This document shows positions 46,005 through 59,100 of a stretch of 64,000 nt of DNA, in pieces. Positions within the stretch are counted from its first letter, which is position 1, and the number at the start of each line of letters is the position of its first letter. A program made the translations under genes and the position numbers. The DNA is taken from the NCBI GenBank assembly GCA_029959085.1, contig JARWIR010000003.1, forward strand, positions 26,489,505 to 26,553,504. The letters are read 5' to 3'. The stretch comes from Nemophila menziesii. Its lineage: Eukaryota > Streptophyta > Magnoliopsida > Boraginales > Hydrophyllaceae. The notes beneath the pieces are model-generated. The model was given only the letters and a program-made list of their open reading frames with translations, searched no databases and was not told the origin of the DNA.

Positions 46005-49000
46005 ATAAATGATGACATTTCGGTTCCTATTAATAGCTGATCAGACTCTAATAATTTTGAAAGAATATATACGACTACTTGTACATAATTAGATAAACTA
46101 AGGTAGTTTTAGGAAGGGAAAATAGGCACATAAACTCACATTAAAAAAACATAATATCAGCAACAATTTTTCATTTGGTCACTTATAAGGCACAATTATT
46201 TGTTCATTTGGTTTAGAGTATAACACAGCTGAATAATCCAAACAATTATGTGGAGTGTTCTAACTGCTACCATGATCACCCCTACCACAAAAATCCTAAA
46301 CTAAAAGATATTATAGAAGTGATGATTAGACCATCACTTGTCTTAGTTTAAAAAAATTGATTATCTTAAAAGTAAATATCACCTTAAAATAGCAATAGAA
46401 ACTTGATGATGGAATTAAGATAAGATTATGATAATACAGTGGACTCTCAGCCAAAGCATATGAACTACGTATAAATATAGTAAATATATAGAGCTTTGGC
46501 TACAAACACTGTGATTAAAAAACCAAAGGAAAAAACCAGCGGCGTGTGACAGATATTCATTGTGAAAATATCCAAATAAAGTTCCTTTTTTGAGCTAAGA
46601 GTATTGGCATTTAATTGCAACAGATGATTCTCATTCCCATTAAAATAGCTTGGATCAACTGCAAAGACAGATTCTGGCCACCGAAAAGATTTTCATGCCA
46701 GCAGGGATACTCTATATGTCTCTGGCATAAACAGACTATACTGGATAGGAAAAGAAATAAATAAATATTAATAACTTAGCAAACAAGGATATATAGATCT
46801 TGTTCCTCATACCAATTGCATCTAGCCTCCAGCTTCATACCAATTGCATCTTTATTTCCAAAAGAAACTCATAATCACAACAGTAAACATCGACAGCTTT
46901 TTCCCTACACAACTTGTACCTAAAAATTGTCCTTTGCGCTATCCAACATTATAACAACAAAACATAGCATACACCCTACCACCATATCTAAATAATTTCA
47001 GTCAAACCAATATGATAATGTAAGCAAATAATTGCAAAACGCAAAAAAGTGAAGTTAGTTGAACTACTTATGTGAACCAAAAAATTGATCACACGGCATC
47101 AATATCGATAGCCTATACAATTGATTTGTTTAATAAAATTCATCCCTGTTGTTTGAATGATGTATATTGTAAATTAATATTTGAGGGTGGCCCATGTTTT
47201 TGCCATGAGATGTGATTAGCAATTGTGCCGCAATGTGATTAGTGAGTAGTGATTGTTGGTGATCAATTCTTATAATCAACTGAGCAAAATTTATTTTCCA
47301 GCAAGTAATAAGGTAATTTGAAAGTCCCTTATCGATGAGATACAACCAAGTACTAATAAGCTATAAACTAGTATATATTTTGTAAAGCACCTTAATGATT
47401 ATAGAGAACACTCTAGTCTTAAGTTACAAAGGTTGAAAAACACATTACATTTTAGAAATTTACCAGTTTAGTATTTGAATAATTCACCTTAGCCGATTCA
47501 AAAGGGAACTACCACACAATCACGTCCTAAATTGCTAAAGATAACAAAGAAACATGTGATTTGTAAGGAAACATTTGCTAAGTATGAACATATATAAATA
47601 TTCCAAATGCTAATTATTATGCATGATTAATAGTATAAAAATCATTGTACCTCTTTCAATACACAGAGTTGCTGAAGTATTATCTTGGAAATCGCTTGTT
47701 GATTTTTGTCAATTGTCAATTGGTAGAGTAACGGGATATATTATTGACCCTAGAATACGTTAAACTACTTTCAAATAGATTATTGTGATTTTTTTTTGTG
47801 CTTTGTTATTTCCTTGGCAATAATTGTCACGAAAATAAAGAAATAAAGCGAGACAAAAACACACCAAAGAGAGGAGAGGAGAACCGAGCAAAACCTCGTG
47901 CCATCTCCTTCCTCAAAACACAAAATAAATTTTTTATTAGGCTTCTATGACCTGCCAAGTGAGCTCACCCAACATGGCAAAGGTCTACACAAAAGATCAA
48001 CACTTATACCATATACTATCTCACCTCTTCTTCTTGCACTCACTTCATCTTCTTATATCTTCGATACACACGTATATATATTTCATTATTATATACTAAC
48101 AATTCAATAATTGAAAATTATTTATATTCTATTGTAACCTTTCAACTCCTAAATAACTCTGAATACCATCATTCAACATATACTTGAAAATAATAAGCCT
48201 CTTCCGGTTCATAATCTGAAACATAAATGTATAATATTACAGATATTTGATCAAATTAATATATAATTATAAAAAAATGAAATGATGAATATACAATGGA
48301 ATAGAAGGTTTATTATAATAGCTTTTATAATCAACTAATGTTGAAACAAATAGAATAAAATCTAAATTAATTTGAATTAAAAAATTATCAACAGATATTT
48401 TTTAAACAAGTGTAAAATCCATTTAGCCAGATTAATTGAATTAAATAATTCATCAACGGGTATTCCTAATAACATTTATAAATTACAAAAAAATTTAATC
48501 AATAAAAAATTTAGCCATAATTCTCACCTTATTCCGAAAAGCTAAACCCAAACTCTCAACCTCCTCTGAAATGGATGTGGTATGCATCAGATGATCCCAA
48601 ATCTTACCGATAAAATTTCACCGGCGCTGGATCGGAAACTGGCCAATAGTAAATGAACATGATCCACGGGGACAAATTGACAAAATCCATACTCATATCT
48701 CTTCAGATATGTCGAGAGAAATGAAAACGTATAGATCTGAAATTATGATAATAAGCCTTTGAAGGTTATGGTTAAGAATAGATGACGGATCCGATGAAAT
48801 GGAGAGACCATGCAGTTATTTATTGAGGTATGGAGTTTGATCCAACGGTTGAAATTGAAGGGTGTGGATTGATAAATATATAATAATAAAAAAAAGGAAA
48901 AAGTCAATAAAAAGATATTACTTGCAATTTTCCAATAAAAAAAAAAGGAAAAAGTTAATAAAAGGAAAATGGAATATTGTTATAAACACATATAAGAAAA

Positions 49001-49113
49001 TAAGAATAAAACGTAAGCTTATTTCTTTCATTCATCTTTTGTGTGTACAAGATAATCGTATGAGGTCATATTTATAGGAGAAATATAACTCTTCATATTA
49101 TATAATAAGTGTC
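46005..49113. other. Long stretch without a supported gene
   Basis: AT-rich with many short frames. One weak candidate is a minus-strand start near 48690: ATGAGTATGGATTTTGTC…, with a possible donor at TATCG|GTAAG and a second open stretch ISEEVESLGLAFRNK followed by GTGAGA. It could be the 5' end of an unrecognised gene, but I could not build a longer exon chain. Confidence 0.3.
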
Positions 49114-49121
49114 TCCATAAT

Positions 49122-49693
49122 TAGCGATGACAATGGTTAGAATATTAACCGTAACCGATGGATTTCCGATTCGATAAAAAATCCGATAGTGGAACCGATG
49201 GTGCATCCATGAGGGTTTGGTTTTCACAAAAGGTAACCGGTGGATAATCCGTTAGGATATGGTTTTTTATAATAATCCGATGGATAATCCGAATAAAATA
49301 TAAGAAATAAAAATAAAATATTTAAAGATATTCTATATATACAAAAATCATACATAATTTTGACCAAATAAAATTATTCCATACATAAAACACCTAATTG
49401 ATTTTATCTACTTTATTATTATATTGTGTAATACCTATCTATAGTCACCTAATAATTAAGTAGCTAATTTTATAGTTTTAAAAATATTTTATAAGATTTT
49501 TTTATTTAAATCCTATTGAACAATTACGGATGCGGATTAATCGCGGATAATTCGAATACATCGTGGATGGGGATTTGGTAAATAATTCTAAAATCCGATG
49601 GTTAATGGATGCAGATTTGGTAATCATTTTTCTTAATGGATGTGGATATGGTTATGACATTTTTTTAGGATATTCGATCCGTTGCCATCCCTA
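49122..49693. mobile_element. hAT-type MITE, 572 bp
   Basis: The ends TAGCGATGACAATGG and CCGTTGCCATCCCTA are imperfect inverses. The perfect 8-bp duplication tccataat is at 49114-49121 and 49694-49701. The interior is rich in GATGGATAATCCG-like words. No coding sequence is present. Confidence 0.85.
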
Positions 49694-49749
49694 TCCATAA
49701 TGATGGGAATAAGAGAGGTCTAGGAATCTTAAGGGACATCCACTTTATT

Positions 49750-50830
49750 ATTTACAATACTCCCCCGGATGTCCATTCCTTATAAAATATGTCTCACTAA
49801 TACCTTGCCAAGAAAAACTGTGTGGGATAAAACACTTGGATGAAAGAAAAAGAGTACATATACATAGGACTAATTATCTTGAAATTCTGCCTCGTTAAAA
49901 CCTTGTAAAAAACCCCAGTGAGATAAAAACTTGGACGAAGGGAAAAGAGTACAGTGTCTGGTTAACACTCCCCCTAATACTGGTAAGAGATATCTGAGTT
50001 GTCGTATTTCAATATTGTGGATCAATTTCTTGAATGTTGTGGTTGACAATACTTTGGTGACCAAATCAGTAAGATTGTTATATAATTTTATTTGAGGAAT
50101 ATTAATATCTCCATTCTTCTGTAACTGCGCGTGAATAAAATATAGGTGATATATGTTTCATTTTATCACTTATTATGTAGCCATTTTGAATTTGTGTAAT
50201 AAAACAATATCCTCATACAATACCATTGATATATTTCTTATTGAAGATAAACCACACATTTCTCGGATATGTTGAAATATCCATTTAAATAAATATTTTA
50301 TACCACTTTCCCTTGGATATTCACTAAAGGATGTGCCTCATTAAAACCTTATCAAGAAAACTCTTTTGTACAAAACTTGATGAAGGTAAAAAGAGTACAT
50401 AATTCCTTGTAGATATGACACATATTCAATCTGTCTCGTTAAAACCTTTCCAAGAAACCCCTTGGGAAAACCAAGGTGAAGGAAAAAGAATACAGAGTGT
50501 CAATATAATCTCCCCCTTATTGTGACGTCAAGTATTTATGATCTTTCTTTACTTATGGGCTTTCAACTCGAATAATGTTCTTGATAAAGACTTAGTGAAG
50601 AAATCTTTGGATTCTCATTTGATCATATACGTTTAATGTCAGTAAACAGGGGATTGATGTATGGAGGAGTATATTGTTTTTGTTTGTGATAGTAGATATT
50701 TGGCATGCCTCATTAAAACCTTACTAGAAAAAAAAATCATGTGAGAAAAAAAACCTTAGTGAAGGAAAAATAGTACATTGCTCAAATATCTTCACCCCTC
50801 ACAGTAATACACATTATTGCAACAATTATA
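49750..50830 (-). pseudogene. Copia-type RNase H end and duplicated 3' tails
   Basis: Minus-strand translation at about 50275-49975 gives HIREMCGLSS, then KNGDINIPQIKL and TDLVTKVLSTTTFKKLIHNI, the C-terminal RNase H region of plant Copia polyproteins, followed by a GGGGGAGTG purine tract. The tail word (plus: CTCGTTAAAACCTTG..AAG..CC..GTG..AAAACTTGG.TGAAGG.AAAAGAGTACA) occurs about five times, at 49797, 49889, 50337, 50432 and 50707. Tails of several related elements, or an internal amplification, are stacked here. All are heavily decayed. Confidence 0.7.
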
Positions 50831-51400
50831 TTTGTATCACATAATAAACTTTCGAGCCTACCATTTAACATAAGTACACGATATAGTTTTAGATAATGAA
50901 TCTGCTGGATCCTCGCATGGAAAAATTTGTTGAATATATCCTCAAATTTACTGTAGAATCCTTTGGTGAAATATATTTCAATATCTCACAAGTTTATCTT
51001 CATATGTCATTTGATCTTACGAATAATAATAATATATGCATGACTTGTGAGGAGGTCATTAATCATTCTCTATTTCTTGAATCTCCAAGATGAGAGAATA
51101 TTATCATAAGATTATATCATACTTGTGAGAAGGTTTTCCATGCTAATTTCTTCCTGTTATATAACTAAAAAAAAAATCTCTTGTGCTTCATGCACTTAAT
51201 ATTCTTCAAAAACTAATTATGCTCCAAACACTTCTCGCTCTCCGAGACTTTAATATTTTCATACGTTCTAAGTGCTTCGAGCACCCATCATGCTTCAGGC
51301 ACATGTGTTCATCAAGAACATTAATATTAATCCTAGTTAATTTGATTTAATAATAATATGTATATAAAAGATAGATAATATATTAGTTTACAATTCATAG

Positions 51401-51699
51401 CAGGGCCGGCCCGAGCGTCTCGGGTACCAAAAGCGAGAAAAAAAATTGGGGCCTTTTTCGATATATATAAAAATAATTTATCCGGTATTTAACAAAATCC
51501 ATGGAGCATGGTCTCGAACTCATGACCTACACGTAGACCAAAACTTTCATTTCCACTAAGCCAATCATATTATATATACATCATTTTAGTAAGCGTTAAG
51601 AACTCTAAACTATACGTTAGTTACTAATTTTTTTTGGGCCTTCAAAAATCCGGGGCCCAAGGCGACCGCCTTGGTTGCCTTGCCCCCGGACCGGCCCTG
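51401..51699. mobile_element. hAT MITE with Pol III-like boxes, 299 bp
   Basis: The ends CAGGGCCGGCCC and GGACCGGCCCTG are inverted repeats. The perfect 8-bp duplication attcatag is at 51393-51400 and 51700-51707. On minus the centre has TGGCTTAGTGG (51563-51553), a good Pol III A box, and AGTTCGAGACC (51520-51510), a good B box, 32 bases apart. A related, more decayed tRNA-like part occurs in the large hAT element near 16150-16215. Confidence 0.9.
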
Positions 51700-52237
51700 A
51701 TTCATAGATATAACCGAATTTTTCACGAGCGAGTTCGAACATGTTCGTTTTCTTATAAAGTAATTTTTTGAGTTTAAGCTTGTTTATTTAAATTACCGAG
51801 TATGAACGAGCTTTTTGAACCAAATTCAAATTGCCTACGAATAACTTGATTCGTTTACAAGCCTATATATGGGGAGGTTGATTTTTTGTTTTTATCTTAA
51901 TATAACCTTTTTTTATGACAAGAAAAATGAAATAAACAAAATTGAAAGAAAATGGTCAAAGTAAACTCATTGACTTTTAAGGAAGAAAAAAAAAAAACTT
52001 TTGACTTGGTCTCTTGGCAAATAGATAGTGGCCCACAAGAGCAACGTTTCGTACTCCGCAATGCACCAAATAAAAACCTTTCGCGGTGCCAACAAAACCC
52101 GTAATGAACCTCAACGTCTGTTTCCACTCACTCTATGGGTTCGATCTTTGAGAACTCATAGACCTTCATCAATTTCTTTACAGAAAAATAAAATGTTCTG
52201 CTTCTGCACCTACTAAAAGGACTAAAGCTTTATTTAG
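51700..52237. other. Old hAT fragment and 5' leader of gene C
   Basis: About 51715-51865 has ACGAGCGAGTTCGAAC..GAACGAGC words like those of the nested hAT element at 14450, apparently a relic. From about 52030 the sequence looks like the promoter and UTR of gene C, ending TTTAG|GTAATT at 52237/52238, a probable UTR intron donor. Confidence 0.45.
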
Positions 52238-52633
52238 GTAATTCTCTTTTTAATTTTCAATATATTTTCTTCACTTAATCAATTTCCCATATCCTTAATC
52301 TTTCGGAGGCTTCACCATAAATTATCTAGTCTAGAAATTGCATCAGAATATGCTATTTGATATCGTTGATACATAATAATGATTTTATCGCGTGAAATCT
52401 TTTCGTAAATTTTACGGAAGAATTAATAGTTTACTTGTTAATTTTTCTTACTTAATTTACTATACATTTATAATTTCTTAATCTTCATGTATGAAAAAGA
52501 ATCAGTAAAGCTGAATTGTTATCTGTGGGAAGCTTTATAAATTGAAATTGAGAATCATAGTTTATACAGGGTATTGTCTCGCTTCCATTATCGAGATTAA
52601 ACGCCATTGATGAATCTTTAACTGGAGCTTATA

Positions 52634-53415
52634 ATGGATAGCGGGTCAAGTCAAATATTCAATTTGTGTAATAATAAAACTTATTTTCCTGAAGATGAAA
52701 GTAACGATGAACATAGTTTTCTTGATAACTGTATTGGAGATGATGATGATAAATGGATAACCCAATCCTCAAGTGAAAACACAATTTATGAACCATATTT
52801 AGGCAAAGAATTCAATTCAAGAGACGAAGCACGAGATTATTATATCATATATGGAAGACGCACAGGCTTTACTGTACGTATCCATCATAACCGTAGATCT
52901 CGAATCAATAACGAGATTATAGGTCAAGATTTTGTTTGTTCAAAAGAAGGATTTCGTGAGAAGAAATATATACAAAGAAAAGATAGAGTTCTTCCTCCAC
53001 CACCCCTTACTCGAGAAGGTTGTCCTGCTATGCTTAGGGTTGCTTTAAAAGATGGAGTTAAATGGATCGTTACTAAATTTGTTAAAGATCATAATCATAG
53101 TTTATTACCTCCTAGTAAAGTTCCATGGAAAGGTTCCGCAAAGAATATTATCACTCAGGTATTTTATTTTTATTTTTTTATTTTTTGTTATCGATTTTGT
53201 AATGTTAGGTTACATGATTATTGAAGGATGAGAAGGATGAAAAGATTAGAGAGTTGACTATTGAACTTCAAAATGAGAGACAAAAGTGTAAAAGAAAATG
53301 TGCAGCTTATCAAGAACAAGTAGAGTCATTGTTGAAATATATGGAGGAGCATAGTAATCACTTATCAAAAAGCGTTGAAGAAATAGTACATCGTATAAAA
53401 GAGGTTGAAGAATGA
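52634..53415 (+). CDS. Short FAR1-domain protein (gene C)
   Basis: Coding sequence is join(52634..53158,53227..53415), 237 residues. The N-terminus is acidic (DDDDKW). The FAR1 domain spans about residues 52-158, with zinc ligand candidates C102, C130, H153 and H155 (DHNH). A 68-base phase-0 intron (CAG|GTATTT … GAAG) separates the coiled-coil exon DEKDEKIRELTIELQNERQK…, which ends KEVEE. That exon is clearly alike to gene A's (DEKDVKIRELTEELQRE). There is no MULE transposase. The gene is convergent with the CRM gene, with 212 bases between stop codons. Presumed nuclear, FRF-type; role inferred from family. Confidence 0.9.
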
Positions 53416-53627
53416 AGAATTAAATGTCATATAATGTTTAAGATAGTGCTATAACGTAGAAAAAGCAGAGAGAATTAGTTATTATAATGTCACTTTCTTG
53501 TGTATATGTAACAAATTTAAGCAGAAATTAGACATGTATATGAAGAATTGTGTCAGATTAAGCTCCTTCATATCAAATGTGATTGCTAAAAAGTAAGCAA
53601 AAAAAAAAAAAAGGAAAAAAACTCAAT

Positions 53628-55245
53628 CTATCTCCTCTTATTCTTTAAAAGTGAAGCAGCTTGTAAAACCATTTTATCAACTTCATCTAGATCTGGTAAT
53701 TCTACATTATTTTTTCCCAATCTCTTCTCTTTTCTTGAATCTGCGGATATTTGAAGCAAATGCTCCTCAAAATTCTCCGTTTCATCATTGTTTTGTAATG
53801 GAAACTTGTCAAACTCATCTAAGTAAAGAGGTTTTTCTTCTTTATCTTCATCTTCATCTGACTCAAAAATGTCTGATAAATCCTCAGATTCAGAATCTAT
53901 ACCTGAACCTAACTCTAAATCATCACCATCTTCATCATTTTCTTCGCTTTTAGCTATTATTTCCTTAAGCTTATCAGACTTTTCAAAAGTATTACTATCC
54001 ATTGATTTTTCATCTTCTGAATCAATACTTCCATTCTCAGCTCTGGCTCGAAGAAGCTCAAGATCTTGCTCAAGCCTAGGAATATACTTTCTCACAGCTC
54101 TCAAAGCATCTCTATATTTCGATTTATCTAAAGCCTGTACACACCACATAAACATACATATAAAGATTCAAACGAGGCTATTAATTTAATTAAAATAAAC
54201 CATAACAAAACCTTCTTTCGAGATAAAGTTTCACGAGGAGACATAATTTCAGTAGGTGGTTGAGAGTAATTTTTCCCACGATACATAATAATGATGTCAT
54301 CATCTTGAATATCAAGTACAATTCCACCACTTAATCTCGCCAGCTCAGCAGCTATTTCCTTAACTTCTTCAGGTAAAAATGTCTTGACTTCAACTTTTAG
54401 AGTCTGATGTTTTTTCCAATGCAAATGCATGTTCAAGATCACACCTTGAAATATTCCTCTTCTTCCAACAGGAACATAATTTTTACTTTTTTGACCCATT
54501 TTTAAAAAGTAAAAATGTTCTTCAGGAGTTAATATCTCTGGATCATGATTAGTTTCTGATGTTTCTTTAGGTTCGATCTTTGTTAGAGCTTCAACAAGAC
54601 TTTTCTCTTTTCTCCTAGCCTAAGGAAAATATTAATTTCCGTATTATATAATTATTACAACCTTTAAATTTATTAAATCATACCTTGGTTAATTTGAAAA
54701 GTATTTTTTCTTCAGGAGTCATTCTTTCATTTTCTTTCTTCTTCTTCCATCTAAAGAACTTTAACCATTTTACAACGGCTCTTTTCCCCTTTGGTTTTTT
54801 CCTCTTTTTGTTAATCTCACCTGACCCATTTTCTCGCACTTGCTCCACTTTCACAGACGTGGTGCTTAGAAATCGAATCGAATATTTATTCAACAGACCC
54901 TCAAAGATTGGTGTTTTTCTAAATTTATTCCCGTAATATAGCCTACTGGATGGTTCGCTATCAAGAACCTTGCATACAACATCACAAAGACTAATATACC
55001 ATCAAAAAATTAATTATCAGCTAAAATATACTATTGTTTATCTTATTACTTATAATTTATAGCCTAAGTTTTGTAGCTATAAACATTTCTAACTAAAAGA
55101 TGTACCTACAATACATATATAGAGAGAGAGGGCACCTGGGTCTATGAAGAAAATAGTTGATATTGAGTGAATTTGAACAAAGACGTTGAAGATATTGACC
55201 TCTGCGAAGAGCCATGGAAGCAGAAGTTAAACCCCTCAGTACCAT
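53628..55245 (-). CDS. CRM-domain protein, At3g25440-like, chloroplast-type
   Basis: Coding sequence is complement(join(53628..54134,54212..54619,54684..54990,55136..55245)), 443 residues, with all junctions GT-AG and in phase. The N-terminus (MVLRGLTSASMALRRG…) is basic and Ser-rich, fitting an organelle transit peptide. A basic region follows (KKRKKPKGKRAVVKW). One CRM (YhbY-type) RNA-binding domain spans about 169-265 with GRRGIFQG and the late motif MYRGKNY. The C-terminal exon is strongly acidic (SEENDEDGDD, SDEDEDKEE). CRM proteins act in group II intron splicing or ribosome-related RNA binding in plastids and mitochondria. Length and order fit the single-CRM protein At3g25440 from memory. 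The exact RNA target is unknown. Confidence 0.92.
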
Positions 55246-56169
55246 TTCCAATGTCCCAAATCTTTTGTTTGGTTTTCTTTTTTTCCAATTTTAAGACTGT
55301 ACGATAATAAATAGAATAATAAAAATGGGTATTGATTTGGCGATTCCTTAAATGGGCCATGGAGAAGCACGGGCTAAAGTCCAATAGTATTTGTGGGCCG
55401 AAATAGTTGTTGCCCCATTTTTCCTTTTGGACTTATATGATGTATCCTATAATCTTCTAACATTTACTGTTTTTTTCTCTTTTCCTCTTTATTTACAAGG
55501 TTTCTAACACGGACACACTGTATAAAAAGATGGAATTTGAGAAAAACAAGAAAGGATATCTGATTGGTATGAATTGTCATTTTAGACTTTTAAACTATCT
55601 TCAACTTATCACAATTTGAGCATATTTTTATTCTTTTTAGCAAATATGATGATTATCATCGGCTACTTGCGCATTTCTATTATCTCCAAATTAGATGGAT
55701 TCAACAATCTTGAGTCGCAACCTTAGGAAAGTGTACAAATGTGATTCAGCAGTATTGTCTTTGTGTATCTAGTCAAATCTCCCTAACCTTCATGTTTTTA
55801 GACGTAGGTTTTATATACATTCAACAAAAATGTTATCCACTTTTAAATTGTTGGCTATTGTATATTCATAAAACATTCAACAGTTACACTAAGTATCTCT
55901 ATATATAATTGTCTACTTTATTTAAATAAGGCGATTGATAGCTATTATCTTTTACTTTACAAATGCATACAATAAAGCTCAACGCTACTCCATTAACCAA
56001 GGTACTATGTTCATCTCTAAAAAAACAACAAAAACTGGATTATTAGTGACATATTTATAGAAAACAACGCATGTAAGTTCCATAAGGGGAATGGGCCACT
56101 TAGTAGTCTTAGGATCGGTATGTCTAATTTATTAAGCACATTATTCAAGTTAGGGTACTACATACTAGT
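55246..56169. other. Upstream flank of CRM gene, unassigned
   Basis: The first 100-200 bases should hold the promoter and 5' UTR of the minus-strand CRM gene. The rest is AT-rich with no supported feature. Confidence 0.4.
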
Positions 56170-59100
56170 TTTATCATCATTTTTGTAAATCCTATGAGGG
56201 AATAGGTTTCATAGAACACTTATTAAATTATGCCTGCTTGAAAACTTTTCAACAAATTATTAGTTAGAACGAATTCTCCTAGGTAATTTATCAAATAGCG
56301 ACAAGATAGACAAAAGATACAGTGTAGGTTTGATAAATAAAAATTTACAACAAATATGAGAAAAAATATATAGACAAAAGGGTAAAGATTAGACGCGTAG
56401 TTAAAGTGGTTCAAACTTCTGAAAGTCTAGTCCACTGTCTAAGAATTTTGATCTTCTTCATTCAACTTTTTGTATCTCTTGAAAGTGAAATACAAAACTT
56501 TTACAATAAGGTTTTAGCCGAACTAAATCACAACCTAAATAAGTTTTTTACAATGCTCAATATAAACCTAACACTCGTGTTCCTATCTCAAATACAACTA
56601 TTTGTACTAGGAACACTTTCAACCTCTAAAACCAATATTCTCAAATCCAGAGCAAGAGCAAAAACCCTTGTTTTTTATGAATATTACAATAAGAACAAAA
56701 ATACCAACGAGTAGATATAATGAACATTGATGAGCTCCTCTTGAGTGAATAATAAAATGATGCATGATCAAGCTTGAGTATGATGAATAATCTTCTGAGT
56801 AGCTTGATGATCTCTTGAGTTTGTTCTCCAATGATATAAGAAAGTGGTAGAGAAGAAAAGATAAATTGTAAGCTAAAATGTAGTCCATATATATAGGCAA
56901 CCGATATCCCAACAAATTTGTCTATGTGGTAAGGTGACTTAACACATTTGACCAAACCGGTGTTCTCGTTATTCTAGAACCCATATTTTGATTATGTTCC
57001 CAACAGGTAAAAACCATGTATATAGTCTTTGACAAAGTTATATAACTGAGATGACATTAAAGATTATCGTATATGCCTTAATCGACATTCTAGCAATTGA
57101 TCTAAATTAGGAATCTAGTTTTGACTGTGGCGGAATTCCGATTCGGTATTGTTCTTGCACTTAAGGATTTCGTACCCATTTATCGGATTCCAAAACTTTC
57201 TTCACAATGAAATTCCAAGAAAGTTGTTAGTTGATGATATCTTCATATTTACACCACATAGAAAGTATTGACACAAAACATGTTCAATAATATGAAAATT
57301 GATATACATGTTTTTGCATAAGTGATGATACTTGCATGCACTTGGAGATTGATGAACCGAAGAAGTAAGACCTCTAGAAACATCGCTTTTGATCCTTTCT
57401 TGAGTATTTTTAGAAAGAATTTATACATATTTTTTATCAAGATACTAATCATTATAGACAAAAAATTTCATGCCTTTAAGATTAGAGAGATTAAAAATTC
57501 AACCAGATTTAAACCACGAGACTCATCAAAGAGTGCAATATCTTTTTTTTTTTGCAAATTTTTCTAACTACAAGACCATAAGGAACAACGATTTTCATGT
57601 GGGCTCTATAGTACATATTTTTCAAATGAATGGAGCAAATATTGATTTAATTTTCGTAAAAAATGTGAAAAAGTAACATAGATTATATGTCAAAATATTG
57701 TAATCATGCTTATATCGGTAAAGAATACATAAGCTTATGAGTTTGGCGCAATGCGAATATCATAATAAAACCATTTAACTGGCACGACTGGATATGTTTT
57801 TAAACGATTTTGGATTTCATAATTTTTTTGACATTCAACTTATCACAACCATCAATCTTATTCTATTTTTGTCAATCCACTCTTAATAAGTATATAAAAT
57901 GATATTTTAAGACCAAATTTTTTTGGAAAGGATATGGGGTTAAGGTTAATTCCTATCCCTGACGCGGAAGTAGTAAAATTTTAAGTATCACGACAATAGC
58001 TAGAATTTTTATAAAACTCATAAACAAGAGAATTATGACTGCTACCTATATAGAAAGGTATTCCACGAATCTTTGTGTGTAAAGAAGAGAGTAGAGGCTG
58101 TTTCACTAAATCTATCGACAAAAAATATTACCACTCAAGGCATTCTTTTCAATAATTCTTCTAGGAATTATCTTCATATGACTTTTACCTGAATTCTACT
58201 TGATTGTTCCTTCCTTTTCTCATGAATGGTTGAGTTCATCAGCATATGGTCCTTTTTCACAATGGGAAGGTAAATTAACAAGTCTACCCATCTTTTTTGC
58301 AGCCTTAGAAGCTCTAGAGGATGAAACTCAAGTTGGTTCTTTGGTTTTTTTTACCTCTGTTCGGATTCTTGAGAGAGAGAGAGAGATGAGTTCGATTTTT
58401 TGAAAAATTAAGTGAATGGGAATAAAACATTTTGAATAGTTTTAAAAGGAAAGGGAATGGAGTGGCCTTTGACTGGCACTTGATTACAGAATTTGACACA
58501 CATTGGTTTGCCGATTTTGAACAATTTGGGTTTCTAATTTATGACTTTAGAAAAAAGAATTTTTGCAACTCATAAATATTTTTAAACCTAATTTTCTACC
58601 CACAAAAGTTTTGCAAGTAGAACTTAAATAATAAAAAGTATGATAGAATGTAGTAAGGCAAGGAAAACTATTACTAAAGCAATTACGAGCATGCTAAACA
58701 TATAAACAAGTCAATCGACAATTAAAAAATAGGTAGGGAGATTGAAAGTATCCGTCGAAATTTCACCCTCAATGCGATTTGAGCATCCATCGCCAAGAAA
58801 TTACTCACTTTGTTCCTTGATATCATTTTCCAAAAATCACAAAGATAAGTTCATAGATAACCGAGGTAGTTCGGGTCCTTGAGGGTTAGTAGTACCTTTT
58901 ACAATCCATTTTGGCCTTTTCCAACAAGATATTAAGGAGCTAAATTCATGTTATTTACGATTAAAACAATGAGATACAATATTCCCATGTCTCTCACAAT
59001 AAGTGCATGCAAAATTATTACGACAATAAGATGATGTACCATGTGAATGAGATGTTTCTACATAAATATTTTTAAGAGATTTTTGTTTGATAAAGGATCA

